Part shown: one piece after another, positions 41,846-50,991 of the stretch
Layout: each line of letters opens with the position of its first letter
How positions within the stretch are numbered: the first letter of the stretch is position 1
Assembly (NCBI RefSeq): GCF_947498095.1
Contig: NZ_CANMJE010000003.1
Span: 186,001-250,000, forward strand
Direction of reading: 5' to 3'
From: an uncultured Shimia sp.
Lineage (GTDB): Bacteria > Pseudomonadota > Alphaproteobacteria > Rhodobacterales > Rhodobacteraceae
DNA: 64,000 bases
The notes under the pieces: generated by a model
Told to the model about the DNA's origin: nothing
Seen by the model: the letters and a program-made list of their open reading frames with translations, nothing else
The model's database searches: none
Translations under genes and position numbers: made by a program

Positions 41846-43576
41846 ATGGTTTCAAGGCCACTTATCTTTTCTATTCTTGTCACGATCCTTGTCGGGATTT
41901 TCGTGAACAAGATTTCCTTGGGGTATTTCTCTGCCGAGGAAGGAGACAAGGCACTGGGCCGACTATCGCTCTATCGCAGTTCCGTGGTGGATGAAGTCGA
42001 GCGCTATGCGCACCTGACACACATTCTGGCGCGCGACCCTTACGTGATGTCGGCCGCCGCCGGGGGAGACACGACCGCGCTGAACCAACGGCTTCAGGGG
42101 TTTTCTGATCGCGCGGGATTGGACGCGATTTACCTCATGGATCAAAGCGGCGTTACGATTGCCGCGTCAAACCACGCAACGGCCTCCAGCTTTGTCGGAC
42201 AGACCTATGCCTTCCGCCCTTATTTCAAGGATGCGATTGCGGGCGGGCAGGGGCGGTTTTATGCCATCGGTGCCACGACGGGCCTGCCTGGTTACTTTAT
42301 TGCAGACGGTGTGCGTGGGCCGGAACAATCCATGCTTGGCGTGATCGCAATCAAAAAGAGCTTTGACGCGCTTGAGGAAAGCTGGCGCAATGCCGGTGAA
42401 CAAGTGGTGCTGGCCAATGCCGATGGGGTGGTCCTGCTCGCGTCCTTGTCCGAGTGGCGTTACCGCACATTGTCTCCGCTCACCGAGTCCAAGCGTCACG
42501 AAATCACCGAGGCGCGCCAGTTTCCGGGAGAGCCGATGGAACCGCTCGACTGGCACCCGCGCGCAGGATCGCGGGCCACAATTGCCGGGGACGAACGTCT
42601 GCATTTGATTGCCGATGACCTACCCAACGATTGGCAGTTGCACTATTTTGCCGCCGATGACCGGGCGATCACGCAAAGCTGGCTCGCCACGGCTGGGGTG
42701 GTACTGGTGGCGGGGTCCTTGCTGATTGTCTTTCAGGTGCAGCGTGCGCGCCGGATCAGTCGACGATTGCAACGCTCGCAACGCGAGGAAGCCCAATTGC
42801 GTGAAACCAACGCCATGCTTGCGGTTGAGATTGGTGAGCGCAAGACGGCAGAGCAGCGCCTGCGCCGTGCCCAAGATGAGCTGGAACGTGCCAGTCGCCT
42901 TGCCGCTTTGGGTCAGCTTTCAGCCTCAGTAACACATGAGTTGGGGCAACCTATTGCCGCGATGCGCAATCATCTTGCCGCGGCAGAACTGCGCGGAGCC
43001 CCCGAACCGCTGAGCGCCAACATAGGCGGGTTGGTGGACCGGATGGAGGGCATCACGCGGCAGCTCAAGTTTTTCGCCAATCCTCATGCCGAAGCGTTTG
43101 AGGTGTTTGACCTTAGGTCGGCGATGACGGCGGCGCTCGAATTGTTGACGCCGAACATCGAAGAAACCGGAACCGAAGTTGTCTATTCTCCGCCATCCAA
43201 GGCCATTCTTGTCCGGGGCAGCCGTTTGCGGATTGAGCAGGTGATGACCAATGTTTTGCGCAATGCCGTTGATGCGGTGGAAGAGAGTGAAACCCCAATG
43301 GTTTGGGTGGAACTGGGAGGATCTGAAGATGCAGCTTGGTTCGAGGTCCGAGACAACGGGCACGGGTTAGGTCCGCAGGGGTTGCAGGAGTTGCAAGAAC
43401 CTTTTGTCACGACCCGGGAAAGTGGGCGCGGCATGGGTCTTGGCTTGTCAATTTCAGCCGGGATTATAAAGGACCACAAAGGTAAGATGACCGCCCAGAA
43501 TGGAAAAGATGGGGGCGCCGTATTCCGCGTCACGATCCCGGTCGCGCCGGATGCAGAGGACAAGAGTGATGAGTAA
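41846..43576 (+). CDS. dctB: DctB-type membrane sensor histidine kinase
   Basis: This 576-aa sensor has a transmembrane helix at 5-25, a periplasmic double-PAS (Cache-like) sensor domain (about 30-280; GLDAIYLMDQSGVTIAASNH, AFRPYFKDAI) and a second helix at about 285-305. A coiled coil (about 306-352) leads to the kinase core. His364 in SVTHELGQPIAA is the phosphorylation site, and ATP-binding N and G boxes follow (VLRNAVDA, VRDNGHGL, GMGLGLSI). This is the layout of C4-dicarboxylate sensors. The dctD gene overlaps by 8 nt and a TRAP transporter follows, so it probably senses the transporter substrate. It is divergent from copA. Confidence 0.9.
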   Translation: MVSRPLIFSILVTILVGIFVNKISLGYFSAEEGDKALGRLSLYRSSVVDEVERYAHLTHILARDPYVMSAAAGGDTTALNQRLQGFSDRAGLDAIYLMDQSGVTIAASNHATASSFVGQTYAFRPYFKDAIAGGQGRFYAIGATTGLPGYFIADGVRGPEQSMLGVIAIKKSFDALEESWRNAGEQVVLANADGVVLLASLSEWRYRTLSPLTESKRHEITEARQFPGEPMEPLDWHPRAGSRATIAGDERLHLIADDLPNDWQLHYFAADDRAITQSWLATAGVVLVAGSLLIVFQVQRARRISRRLQRSQREEAQLRETNAMLAVEIGERKTAEQRLRRAQDELERASRLAALGQLSASVTHELGQPIAAMRNHLAAAELRGAPEPLSANIGGLVDRMEGITRQLKFFANPHAEAFEVFDLRSAMTAALELLTPNIEETGTEVVYSPPSKAILVRGSRLRIEQVMTNVLRNAVDAVEESETPMVWVELGGSEDAAWFEVRDNGHGLGPQGLQELQEPFVTTRESGRGMGLGLSISAGIIKDHKGKMTAQNGKDGGAVFRVTIPVAPDAEDKSDE

Positions 43577-44912
43577 ACCGCAGCCCTACCGCATTCTGAT
43601 CGTCGATGACGACAAAGCCATGCGTCAGTCTCTCGTTGAACTTTTGACTGCGGCGGGTTGGGTGGCCGAAGCTGTCGCTCGAGCCGAGTTGGCGCTTGAG
43701 CGGCTGTCGGATCTGGCGCCTGATGTCGTGCTGTCTGATGTTCGCATGCCGGGCATGTCCGGATTGGAGTTGTTGACGGATTTGGTGCAGCGCCGTGCCG
43801 CGCCGCCGCTGGTTTTGATTTCGGCGCATGGTGACATTCCGATGGCGGTGCAGGCCATGCAGGATGGCGCCTATAGTTTTGTTGAAAAGCCGTATGAGCC
43901 ACGCCGGCTGCTCTCGATTTTGTCTCATGCCGCCGATCAATGCCGCATGCAGTTGTCGAATGCGCGGCTCAAAGAACGATTGTTTCAGCTTTCTGGACTG
44001 GATCGAATTTTGCTGGGCGACACGCCGGTTGTGCGAGAGTTGCGCGAAACAATCCTTGATCTCGCTGCGATGGAGGCAGCCGTTTTGATTGAGGGTGAAA
44101 CCGGCACTGGCAAAGAAGTGGCGGCAAGGGCGCTGCATGATTTGAGCCCACGCGCGGGTCGCCCTTTTCTGGCATTGAACTGTGCGGCATTGAATGCAGA
44201 CAGTTTTGAAGCCGAGATGTTCGGCGTTGAAGGGCAGACCGAGGGACGTCTTCTGGCGGCTTCGGGGGGGACTTTGTTTCTGGACGAAGTCGGCACCTGT
44301 TCGCTTCCGGTGCAAGCTAAATTGTTGCGTGTCATTGAAGATGGCCAGATTTTACCCGTGGGGGCATCGCGTCCGGTATCGGTCAATCTGCGAGTGGTTT
44401 CCGCCACCAACGTCGATGTTGATCAAGCGGTGCGGGACGGCGTGCTGCGACAGGATCTGTTGTTCCGGCTGAACACATTTGTTTTAACTCTCCCTCCTTT
44501 GCGACAAAGGCGAGATGACGTCACCTTGCTGGCCTCGCATTTTTTGAGCGATTACGCCCGTGTGTTGGAGACACCCGCGCCGGAATTGGGGCATGACGAT
44601 CTGGCAGCGCTGATCGGCCATGACTGGCCCGGAAACGTCCGCGAGTTGCGCAATGTGTGCGAGCGGCGAGTTCTGGCCGCGCGGCGGGGTGCGGGATCTA
44701 TGGCCGAGGCGATCCGCAGTGATCTTTTGCCAGAAGACGTGCCAGACACGCTGCGGGAAGCCGTGGCTTCGTTCGAGCGCGAGGTGATTGGCAAGGCCAT
44801 AAAAGCGCACGAAGGTCGAATGGATGCAGCAGCTGAAGCGCTGGGCATAGGGCGGCGAACGCTAAACGAAAAAATCGTCAAGCTCGGCCTCGACAAAAGC
44901 GCAATTCTGTAA
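43569..44912 (+). CDS. dctD: DctD/NtrC-like response regulator lacking the GAFTGA loop
   Basis: This 447-aa regulator has a receiver domain (acidic residues 13-15, phospho-acceptor Asp57 in LSDVRMPG, Lys107), an AAA+ domain (Walker A GETGTGKE 176-183, Walker B GGTLFLDE 233-240, LRQDLLFRL) and a Fis-type DNA-binding end (AAEALGIGRRTLNEKI). Where sigma-54 activators carry GAFTGA, this one reads FGVEGQTEGRLLAAS (218-232), so the sigma-54 contact loop is missing. The same loss is known in Rhodobacter capsulatus NtrC, which works with sigma-70. No sigma-54 promoter is visible before the dctP gene. ATG 43569 lies within the end of dctB. Confidence 0.9.
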   Translation: MSKPQPYRILIVDDDKAMRQSLVELLTAAGWVAEAVARAELALERLSDLAPDVVLSDVRMPGMSGLELLTDLVQRRAAPPLVLISAHGDIPMAVQAMQDGAYSFVEKPYEPRRLLSILSHAADQCRMQLSNARLKERLFQLSGLDRILLGDTPVVRELRETILDLAAMEAAVLIEGETGTGKEVAARALHDLSPRAGRPFLALNCAALNADSFEAEMFGVEGQTEGRLLAASGGTLFLDEVGTCSLPVQAKLLRVIEDGQILPVGASRPVSVNLRVVSATNVDVDQAVRDGVLRQDLLFRLNTFVLTLPPLRQRRDDVTLLASHFLSDYARVLETPAPELGHDDLAALIGHDWPGNVRELRNVCERRVLAARRGAGSMAEAIRSDLLPEDVPDTLREAVASFEREVIGKAIKAHEGRMDAAAEALGIGRRTLNEKIVKLGLDKSAIL

Positions 44913-44921
44913 CCGTAACGC

Positions 44922-44948
44922 GCCCTGCGGAAATCCGCAGGGCCTTGT
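44922..44948 (+). terminator. Terminator after dctD
   Basis: GCCCTGCGG (44922-44930) and CCGCAGGGC (44935-44943) form a perfect 9-bp stem with a 4-nt loop. A modest T-rich tail (CTTGTTT) follows. It separates the regulators from the TRAP genes, which therefore have their own promoter. Confidence 0.85.
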
Positions 44949-45037
44949 TTCGCCGACAGGCAAAATCCCTCATAGCCAGCGGTTTTAGGCTGCGTCATAC
45001 TCCGACCATGTTTGAAAACGCATCGGGGAGGAAAACT

Positions 45038-46054
45038 ATGCGTAAACTTATGAGCCGGACTGCCGTGGCAGCCCTGTCACTGGCCTTTGTAACCGAAGCC
45101 ATGGCGACGGAATGGAATGTATCTGTTTGGGGCAAGCGCCGCGCCTTTACTGAGCATGTTGAAAAACTGGCCGAACTGGTTAGCGAAAAGACAGGTGGCG
45201 AATTCACTTTGAACATCAGCTATGGTGGCCTGTCGAAGAACCGCGAGAACCTGGATGGTATCTCGATCGGTGCTTTCGAGATGGCACAGTTCTGTGCCGG
45301 TTATCACCGTGACAAGAACCGCGTAATCACGGTTCTCGAGCTGCCGTTCCTGGGTGTGTCCAACCTTGCTGAAGAAGTGGCCGTGTCCAAGGCCGTCTAT
45401 GCGCACCCTGCCGCAGCAGAGGAAATGGAGCAGTGGAACGCCATGCTTCTGATGACCTCGCCTATGCCACAGTACAACCTTGTAGGCACCGGTGAGCCGC
45501 GTGACACATTGGCAAAGTTCGATGGCATGCGTGTCCGGGCCACCGGTGGTCTTGGCAAAGCGTTTGAGGCTGTGGGCGGCGTGCCGACCTCGGTCACCGC
45601 GACCGAAGCCTATCAGGCCATGGAGAGCGGCGTTGTGGACACCGTTGCCTTTGCGCAGCACGCGCACCTGTCGTTTGGTACCATCAATCAGGCAGACTGG
45701 TGGACGGCGAACCTGAACCCCGGCACAGTGAACTGCCCGGTTGTGGTCAACATCGACGCCTATGACGCCCTCAGCGACGATCACCGTGCGGCGCTTGATA
45801 GTTCGGTTGACGAAGCGCTGGAGCACTATGTCACCAACTACGGCACCCTTCTGGAGAAGTGGGACAGCGTCCTTGCCGAAAAAGGCGTTGAAAAGGTCAT
45901 GATCAGCGACGCCGTGCTGGAAGAGTTCCGCGCGACAGCAGCCGATCCTATCCGCGAAGCTTGGATCGCCGATATGGAAGGTCAGGGCCTGCCCGGTCAG
46001 GAGCTTTATGATCTGGTCGTAAAAGCACTCGAAGATCACCGCGCCTCGAACTAA
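45038..46054 (+). CDS. dctP: TRAP transporter substrate-binding protein (DctP family)
   Basis: This periplasmic 338-aa binding protein has a Sec signal peptide (MRKLMSRTAVAALSL, cleavage at AMA before TEW, about residue 24). It also has the DctP-type body (ISIGAFEMAQFCAGYHRDKN, the Arg in GMRVRATGGLGKAFEA near residue 165). GGGGAGGA before ATG 45038 decides the start. An earlier frame to 44945 is not needed. The neighbouring DctB/DctD suggest a dicarboxylate-like organic acid, but the ligand is not fixed by motifs. A strong hairpin separates it from dctQ, which would lower permease expression relative to the binding protein. Confidence 0.92.
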   Translation: MRKLMSRTAVAALSLAFVTEAMATEWNVSVWGKRRAFTEHVEKLAELVSEKTGGEFTLNISYGGLSKNRENLDGISIGAFEMAQFCAGYHRDKNRVITVLELPFLGVSNLAEEVAVSKAVYAHPAAAEEMEQWNAMLLMTSPMPQYNLVGTGEPRDTLAKFDGMRVRATGGLGKAFEAVGGVPTSVTATEAYQAMESGVVDTVAFAQHAHLSFGTINQADWWTANLNPGTVNCPVVVNIDAYDALSDDHRAALDSSVDEALEHYVTNYGTLLEKWDSVLAEKGVEKVMISDAVLEEFRATAADPIREAWIADMEGQGLPGQELYDLVVKALEDHRASN

Positions 46055-46067
46055 GCGCGATACTTAG

Positions 46068-46103
46068 GAATTGGCCCCGGTTCATCCTGGGGCCAATTCT
46101 TTC
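46068..46103 (+). terminator. Hairpin between dctP and dctQ (attenuator-like)
   Basis: GAATTGGCCCC (46068-46078) and GGGGCCAATTC (46089-46099) form a perfect 11-bp stem with a 10-nt loop and a short T tail. Inside a TRAP operon it probably causes partial termination or protects the dctP mRNA. Confidence 0.8.
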
Positions 46104-46129
46104 ATAATCATACCACTGGGGGGATGAAC

Positions 46130-46765
46130 ATGGCCGGTAGTTCTGCCGTGCTTGAAGACGACAGCTTGCTCTCGCGGCTGGATCGTCACCTGCTCAAGCT
46201 TGAAACTTTCTTTGCACTGCTAAGCGGCCTTGCCGTTTTTAGCCTTATGTTCCTCGCCGCCTATTCTGTCGGAGGTCGACAGTTCTTTGCGTCGCCTTTG
46301 TCAGGCTATGTCGACTACATCGAGACACTGATGCCGTTGATTGCCGTTATGGGCATTGCCTATGTCCAACGAGACGGCAGTCACATTCGCATGGATATGC
46401 TCATCGGTCAGCTGAAGGGCCGCGCGCTCTGGGGGGCTGAGTTGTTAAGTGTCATCCTGATCCTGCTTTTGATGATCGCGCTGACCATGGGTGCTTGGGC
46501 ACATTTCGAACGCTCTTTTGACTGTGCCCGTCCGCTGTGTTCGCGAGACAGTTCGATCGACATAGGCATTCCGATTTGGCCGTCAAAACTGATCGTGCCG
46601 CTTGCATTCGGGGTCATGTGCCTGCGTCTGGCCTTGCAAGTCGTTGGCTACGGTCGCGCATTCTTCCTGAACCTGCCGTCGCCAGTTGCCGTGCCCCTGG
46701 TGCTATCCATCGAAGAACAGGCCCGTGCAGAGGTCGAACATCTCGGAGACGAGCAAAATGGATAA
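46130..46765 (+). CDS. dctQ: TRAP transporter small permease (DctQ family)
   Basis: This 211-aa inner-membrane subunit has four helices (about 31-55, 65-85, 105-128 and 150-170) and the usual family features (YVDYIETLMPLIAVMGIAYV, then VQRDGSHIRMDML). TGGGGG ends directly before ATG 46124, too close, so the in-frame ATG 46130 is preferred. The loop with CARPLCSRDSSIDIGIP is longer than in the shortest DctQ proteins. Its stop overlaps dctM by 8 nt. Confidence 0.88.
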   Translation: MAGSSAVLEDDSLLSRLDRHLLKLETFFALLSGLAVFSLMFLAAYSVGGRQFFASPLSGYVDYIETLMPLIAVMGIAYVQRDGSHIRMDMLIGQLKGRALWGAELLSVILILLLMIALTMGAWAHFERSFDCARPLCSRDSSIDIGIPIWPSKLIVPLAFGVMCLRLALQVVGYGRAFFLNLPSPVAVPLVLSIEEQARAEVEHLGDEQNG

Positions 46766-48185
46766 TATCACCATCGGCCTTTGGGTCACTGGCGGGATGC
46801 TGGTGCTTGTCGTTCTGGGAATGCGCGTGGCGTTCGCCGCGGCATTGGCGGGCTTTATCGGCATCGTCTGGATTTTCTGGGCCAAGTTCGGCTATGCGCC
46901 TGAAAAGTTTTTGTACTGGAATGAGCGACGAGAAATCTGGGACGGGGCGCTGGGCAAGTCCATCGCCATCGCGGGGTCTGTGCCGCATTCCAAAGTGTCC
47001 AGTCAGGCGCTGAGCCTGATCCCCACTTTCATCCTGATCGGCTACCTTGCCTATCACGCCAAGCTGACCACCGCGCTTTTTGAAGCGGCCAAACGCTGGA
47101 TTGCATGGGTGCCGGGCGGTCTTGCCGTATCCACCGTCTTTGCCACCGCTGGTTTTGCAGCGGTCTCTGGCGCCTCGGTTGCCACGGCCGCTGTCTTTGC
47201 CCGCATCGCCATCCCGGAGATGCTGAAAGCCGGCTATAACAAGCAATTCGCAGCCGGAGTTGTGGCCGCGGGGGGTACGCTTGCGAGCTTGATCCCACCC
47301 AGTGCGATCCTCGTGATCTACGCGATCATCGTGGAACAAGACGTGGGCAAGCTGTTGCTTGCAGGCTTTATCCCGGGCGCGTTCTCGGCGATTATCTATG
47401 GGCTTATGATCATCGGTATTGCCGTGATTTTCAAAACGGTCGGCCCGCCCGTCACCGGATTTACGTGGCGCGAACGCTTTGCCTCATTGCCGCCTGCGCT
47501 GCCCATCGTGGCCGTCGTGGTGATTATCATCTTCTTTGTCTACAACCCGTTTGGAGACGCTTGGGGAACGCCGACCGAAGGCGGCGCGGTGGGGGCCTTT
47601 ATCGTGTTCCTGATGGCGCTCTATCAAGGTATGCGCTGGAAAGAGCTGAAGGTCGCGCTTTTGGACACCGCCAAGCTGACGGTGATGATCTTTACCATCA
47701 TCTGGGGCGTGCTGATCTATGTGCGGTTCCTTGGGTTTGCGGATCTGCCGGGCGCGTTCTCGGACTGGATCACGTCGCTCACGATGTCACCTTGGCTGAT
47801 CCTGATCTGCATCCTCTTGGCCTATGCTGTGCTGGGCATGTTCATGGATGCCATCGGGATGCTGCTCTTGACCCTTCCGGTCGTTTACCCGGCCGTGATG
47901 GCGCTGAACGGTGGTGAAGCCGTGTCAGCCGCAGAAAGCACCTTTGGGATGAGCGGCACCATGTGCGCGATCTGGTTCGGGATCCTCGTGGTGAAGATGG
48001 CCGAGTTTTGCCTGATCACGCCACCAATTGGTCTGAACTGCTTTGTGGTGGCCGGCGTCCGTGACGACCTGAGTGTTCAGGACGTGTTTAAGGGGGTAAC
48101 GCCGTTCTTTATTGCGGATGGTATCACCATCGCGCTTTTGGTGGCCTTCCCGTGGATTGTTCTCTGGCTGCCAAGCCAAGTCTAG
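46758..48185 (+). CDS. dctM: TRAP transporter large permease (DctM family)
   Basis: This 475-aa sodium-coupled permease has about twelve membrane segments. DctM-family signatures are visible: GFAAVSGASVATAA (about 133-146), GGTLASLIPPSAILVIY (about 174-190) and LGMFMDAIGMLLLTLPVVYP (about 359-378). LITPPIGLNCFVVAG lies at about 420. The N-terminus has an extra soluble loop of about 40 residues (YAPEKFLYWNERREIWDG) between the first helices. ATG 46758 lies inside the end of dctQ. A strong terminator follows. Confidence 0.93.
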   Translation: MDNITIGLWVTGGMLVLVVLGMRVAFAAALAGFIGIVWIFWAKFGYAPEKFLYWNERREIWDGALGKSIAIAGSVPHSKVSSQALSLIPTFILIGYLAYHAKLTTALFEAAKRWIAWVPGGLAVSTVFATAGFAAVSGASVATAAVFARIAIPEMLKAGYNKQFAAGVVAAGGTLASLIPPSAILVIYAIIVEQDVGKLLLAGFIPGAFSAIIYGLMIIGIAVIFKTVGPPVTGFTWRERFASLPPALPIVAVVVIIIFFVYNPFGDAWGTPTEGGAVGAFIVFLMALYQGMRWKELKVALLDTAKLTVMIFTIIWGVLIYVRFLGFADLPGAFSDWITSLTMSPWLILICILLAYAVLGMFMDAIGMLLLTLPVVYPAVMALNGGEAVSAAESTFGMSGTMCAIWFGILVVKMAEFCLITPPIGLNCFVVAGVRDDLSVQDVFKGVTPFFIADGITIALLVAFPWIVLWLPSQV

Positions 48186-48194
48186 CGTGAAAAA

Positions 48195-48218
48195 TGGAGG
48201 AGGCTCTGGCCTCCTCCA
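48195..48218. terminator. Terminator between dctM and the convergent SDR gene
   Basis: TGGAGGAGGC (48195-48204) and GCCTCCTCCA (48209-48218) form a perfect 10-bp stem with a TCTG loop. No strong T run follows on the plus strand, but four A precede it, which act as T on the minus strand. Confidence 0.78.
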
Positions 48219-48228
48219 ATCCGTTTGT

Positions 48229-49278
48229 TCACTGGAAGACGCCGTCCTTAATCATCTGGTCGAACATGTCTTCCATAGTGGCCTTGAGCGGACGGTATTC
48301 GAGGCCCAATTCACGACGTCCCTTACTGTTGTCAGCCTTCCATTCCACGTTCACGTTTCTGGTCACGGTTGTTCGGGAAATGCCTGAGAAGGGACCTACA
48401 AGCCAGACCAGCCACTTGGGAAGCGCGCGTTTTGGCAGCGGATAATCGGCGCCGTATTTGTCCTGCAGGGCGAGGCCCATTTCCAACAGGTTCGTGTTTT
48501 GGGCTGAAATGATGTTGCGTCCGTTGGCCTCTGGCATAAACGCAGCCGCGATGTGGGCTTCTGCGAGATCGCGAACGTCCACCGCTCCGATTCCAAAGCG
48601 CGGCGCCCCGGCTTTCATGTTGCCGTCGCCCAATTGCTTTACCAACCGGAAGGTTTCGGAGGTCGGGGCTTTGTTCAATGCCGGACCGATCACGAACGAT
48701 GGATTGACGACAACCAGATCCCACTGTGTCGTGGCGCCGGCAATCTTCCAAGCTTCCTGTTCAGCCAGCGTCTTAGAATAGGAATACGGCTGATACTCCA
48801 GCGAGGCTGTGGTGTTCCACACGTCCTCGTTTAAGGCACCGTTTGGTGCAGACGCGCAATCGATGGCGTCGGTATACATGGCTGCACAAGAGCTGGTGAG
48901 AACCACGCGTTTCACGCTCGAGGTTTTTTCGGCCTGGTCCAACACATTGCGCGTGCCTTTGACGGCCGGGTCGATCAACTCGGTCTGAGCATCCTTGACG
49001 TTCAACGTAAAAGGCGAGGCCGTGTGAAACACGACAGAACAGCCTTGCATGGCATCTGCGTAAGACCCATCAGACAAAAGATCAGCCTGAAAGAACCGGA
49101 TATCCCCCGAGGATGCCGCGGCGATGTCGATCAGATGCTGTACCTTGGCCACGTTGCCTGGATCGCGGACCGGGGCATGCACCGTCAGGCCAGCGTCAAG
49201 CAGTTTCTTGACGATCCAGCCTGCGACGTAGCCTGTCGCACCCGTCACCATGACGGGGTTCTTCGTGTCGATTTGCAT
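48229..49278 (-). CDS. Extended SDR, NAD-dependent epimerase/dehydratase (dihydroflavonol-4-reductase-like)
   Basis: This 349-aa protein has the extended-SDR NAD motif VTGATGYVAGW (11-21), the catalytic Tyr/Lys in YSYSK (about 167-171) and a Ser in LTSSCAA. The stretch VVFHTASPF resembles dihydroflavonol-4-reductase/cinnamoyl-CoA-reductase-type enzymes that reduce aldehydes or ketones. Unlike the SDR at 11.6 kb, the active site is intact. The substrate is unknown. The AraC regulator upstream on the same strand, 72 nt away, may be co-transcribed with it. Confidence 0.85.
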   Translation of the reverse strand: MQIDTKNPVMVTGATGYVAGWIVKKLLDAGLTVHAPVRDPGNVAKVQHLIDIAAASSGDIRFFQADLLSDGSYADAMQGCSVVFHTASPFTLNVKDAQTELIDPAVKGTRNVLDQAEKTSSVKRVVLTSSCAAMYTDAIDCASAPNGALNEDVWNTTASLEYQPYSYSKTLAEQEAWKIAGATTQWDLVVVNPSFVIGPALNKAPTSETFRLVKQLGDGNMKAGAPRFGIGAVDVRDLAEAHIAAAFMPEANGRNIISAQNTNLLEMGLALQDKYGADYPLPKRALPKWLVWLVGPFSGISRTTVTRNVNVEWKADNSKGRRELGLEYRPLKATMEDMFDQMIKDGVFQ

Positions 49279-49350
49279 CGTGTTTCCTTTCAGGTCTCCG
49301 AGGATGACCTCGAGTTAAGGTGCTGTTCGTGGTTGGCCCCGCGTGCCGCC

Positions 49351-50349
49351 CTAGTGCACCGGGGCGCTGCGTGCCTGCATGGGGGTCATGCCGGTCCAGC
49401 CATGGAAGGCGCGGTAAAAAGAATTCGGATCACGATAGGCCAGAAGATATGAGATTTCTTCGATCGTCATGTCGTCCTGTTTCAAATAGTGCATCGATAA
49501 TTCAGACCGCACCGATTCCAGCACCGTTTGATAGGTCGTGTTTTCGTCTTTGAGCTTGCGCTGTAGGCTGCGTTTGGACATGGCCAGTCGGTCACAGGCA
49601 TCTTCGACACTGGACTGGCCCGAAGGCAACATTTCTACCAGCGCACTACGCACCCGGTCCGACACGGGCTGCCCGGCTTTGCGACGAGCAAGCTGGCGGT
49701 TGAGGTCTTCGGTCACGTTTTTCAGCATTTCCGCGTTTTGCGAGATGAGCGGACGTGTGGCATCTTCGATTGTAAGATGAATGGCTGGATGAGCGGCCTG
49801 AGACGTCTGAATGCCAAAATAGGTGGTTTCATCTTCGGTAGCGTTGGCGTCGCCCGGCAGATCGATCTGAAGCGGAACGATATGCTCAGCTGTGAACATG
49901 CGGCAGCATTCAACAAAATAGATCAATTCGAACATGGTCATGCAGTGCGGTAAGGGCACGGCGGGATCGGCCGAGTGAAAGGTCAACACCACCCGGTCAT
50001 CATGCCGTTGAACATCCAGACGCAGCGGCGCCAACAGCGGCTTGAACACTGCAAGGCGTGCCAGACCTTCCTCGACGTTTCGACTGCAAGAGAACGCAAA
50101 GATCGCAGGAACAAAGGGGCCATGCGCATAGAGCTGGCCCATGTGCAAGGAAAGGTCATCCCGCTTGGCCTCTTCATAGACCGCTTCAAAGATCGCAAAG
50201 AACTGTTCGGCCGTGCTGCCGCGGCCTTCGTGCTCGGAGTAGTCCCGTGGCAGCCCAGCCCGGCGCATCACCCGTTCCGGCGATATCTTCAAAATTTGGC
50301 AGGTCTGCGCAATCTTATGCGCAACCGGATAGAGCGTGCGTTGGGACAT
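49351..50349 (-). CDS. AraC-family transcriptional regulator
   Basis: This 332-aa regulator has an N-terminal ligand domain of the OruR/ArmR-like type (about 1-205, PVAHKIAQTCQILKISPERV at 8-27) and a C-terminal AraC double helix-turn-helix (about 245-330: VEDACDRLAMSKRSLQRKL, then ISYLLAYRDPNSFYRAF). The frame extends to 50559, but ATG 50349 with GAAGGACG upstream gives standard size. It is divergent from the iorA/iorB molybdenum enzyme, whose expression it probably controls. The inducer is unknown. Confidence 0.9.
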   Translation of the reverse strand: MSQRTLYPVAHKIAQTCQILKISPERVMRRAGLPRDYSEHEGRGSTAEQFFAIFEAVYEEAKRDDLSLHMGQLYAHGPFVPAIFAFSCSRNVEEGLARLAVFKPLLAPLRLDVQRHDDRVVLTFHSADPAVPLPHCMTMFELIYFVECCRMFTAEHIVPLQIDLPGDANATEDETTYFGIQTSQAAHPAIHLTIEDATRPLISQNAEMLKNVTEDLNRQLARRKAGQPVSDRVRSALVEMLPSGQSSVEDACDRLAMSKRSLQRKLKDENTTYQTVLESVRSELSMHYLKQDDMTIEEISYLLAYRDPNSFYRAFHGWTGMTPMQARSAPVH

Positions 50350-50529
50350 CGGTCGTCCTTCATGACGGTAGTCTTGAGACAAGAATGCGGTCGGGCCGAC
50401 AGTGATACCAGTCTCTGAAAGTGACTTGGCGTCATCAGAATGAAGATTGGCACGATTTGCAAGTTGAAATCCGTTTGATGGTGCTAATCTTGAAGACAGC
50501 AAAACAATTCGTAAGACGGGAGAGTAGGC

Positions 50530-50988
50530 GTGCAACTGGTTGTAGATGGTAAAACTCACGAAGTGGATGTCGAAGATGACATGCCGCTGCTTTGGGTTCT
50601 GAGAGACGAGCTAAACATCAAAGGTGTCAAATATGGTTGCGGAATTGCAGCCTGTGGTGCGTGTACCGTCCATATCAATGGCGAGGCCGTCCGGTCCTGT
50701 CAGACGTTTGTGTCGGATGTCGAGGGGCCAGTGACCACGATCAACGGGCTTGGAACACCAGACCTCATGCATACAGTGCAAGAGGCGTGGACCGAGACAC
50801 AGGTCGCGCAATGCGGCTATTGCCAGTCGGGGCAGATCATGCAGGCGGCATCCCTGCTTAATGAGAACCCAAATCCAACTGATGATGAAATTGACGAAGC
50901 CATGTCCGGAAATCTTTGCCGGTGTGGGACCTATCCACGCATCCGCGCCGCCGTGAAACTGGCCGCGACCAAAGCACAAGGGGTCTGA
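50530..50988 (+). CDS. iorA: (2Fe-2S) subunit of a molybdenum hydroxylase (isoquinoline 1-oxidoreductase alpha type)
   Basis: This 152-aa small subunit passes electrons from the molybdenum centre through two 2Fe-2S clusters. The plant-ferredoxin-type cluster is bound by [11 protein letters not shown] (about 38-48) with a further Cys at about 58. The second is bound by [10 protein letters not shown] (about 97-106) and [11 protein letters not shown] (about 130-140). GTG 50530 follows GGGAGAG. Three bases separate it from the large subunit. The pair lacks a flavin subunit, as in isoquinoline oxidoreductase and related periplasmic aldehyde oxidases, which use cytochromes as acceptors. The substrate here is not established. 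Confidence 0.9.
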   Translation: MQLVVDGKTHEVDVEDDMPLLWVLRDELNIKGVKYGCGIAACGACTVHINGEAVRSCQTFVSDVEGPVTTINGLGTPDLMHTVQEAWTETQVAQCGYCQSGQIMQAASLLNENPNPTDDEIDEAMSGNLCRCGTYPRIRAAVKLAATKAQGV

Positions 50989-50991
50989 TCC

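Noticed and set aside
44944-45037. Possible sigma-54 promoter before dctP
   Set aside because: No GG-N10-GC pair with TGGCAC/TTGC context was found by reading both strands, consistent with the missing GAFTGA loop in DctD.
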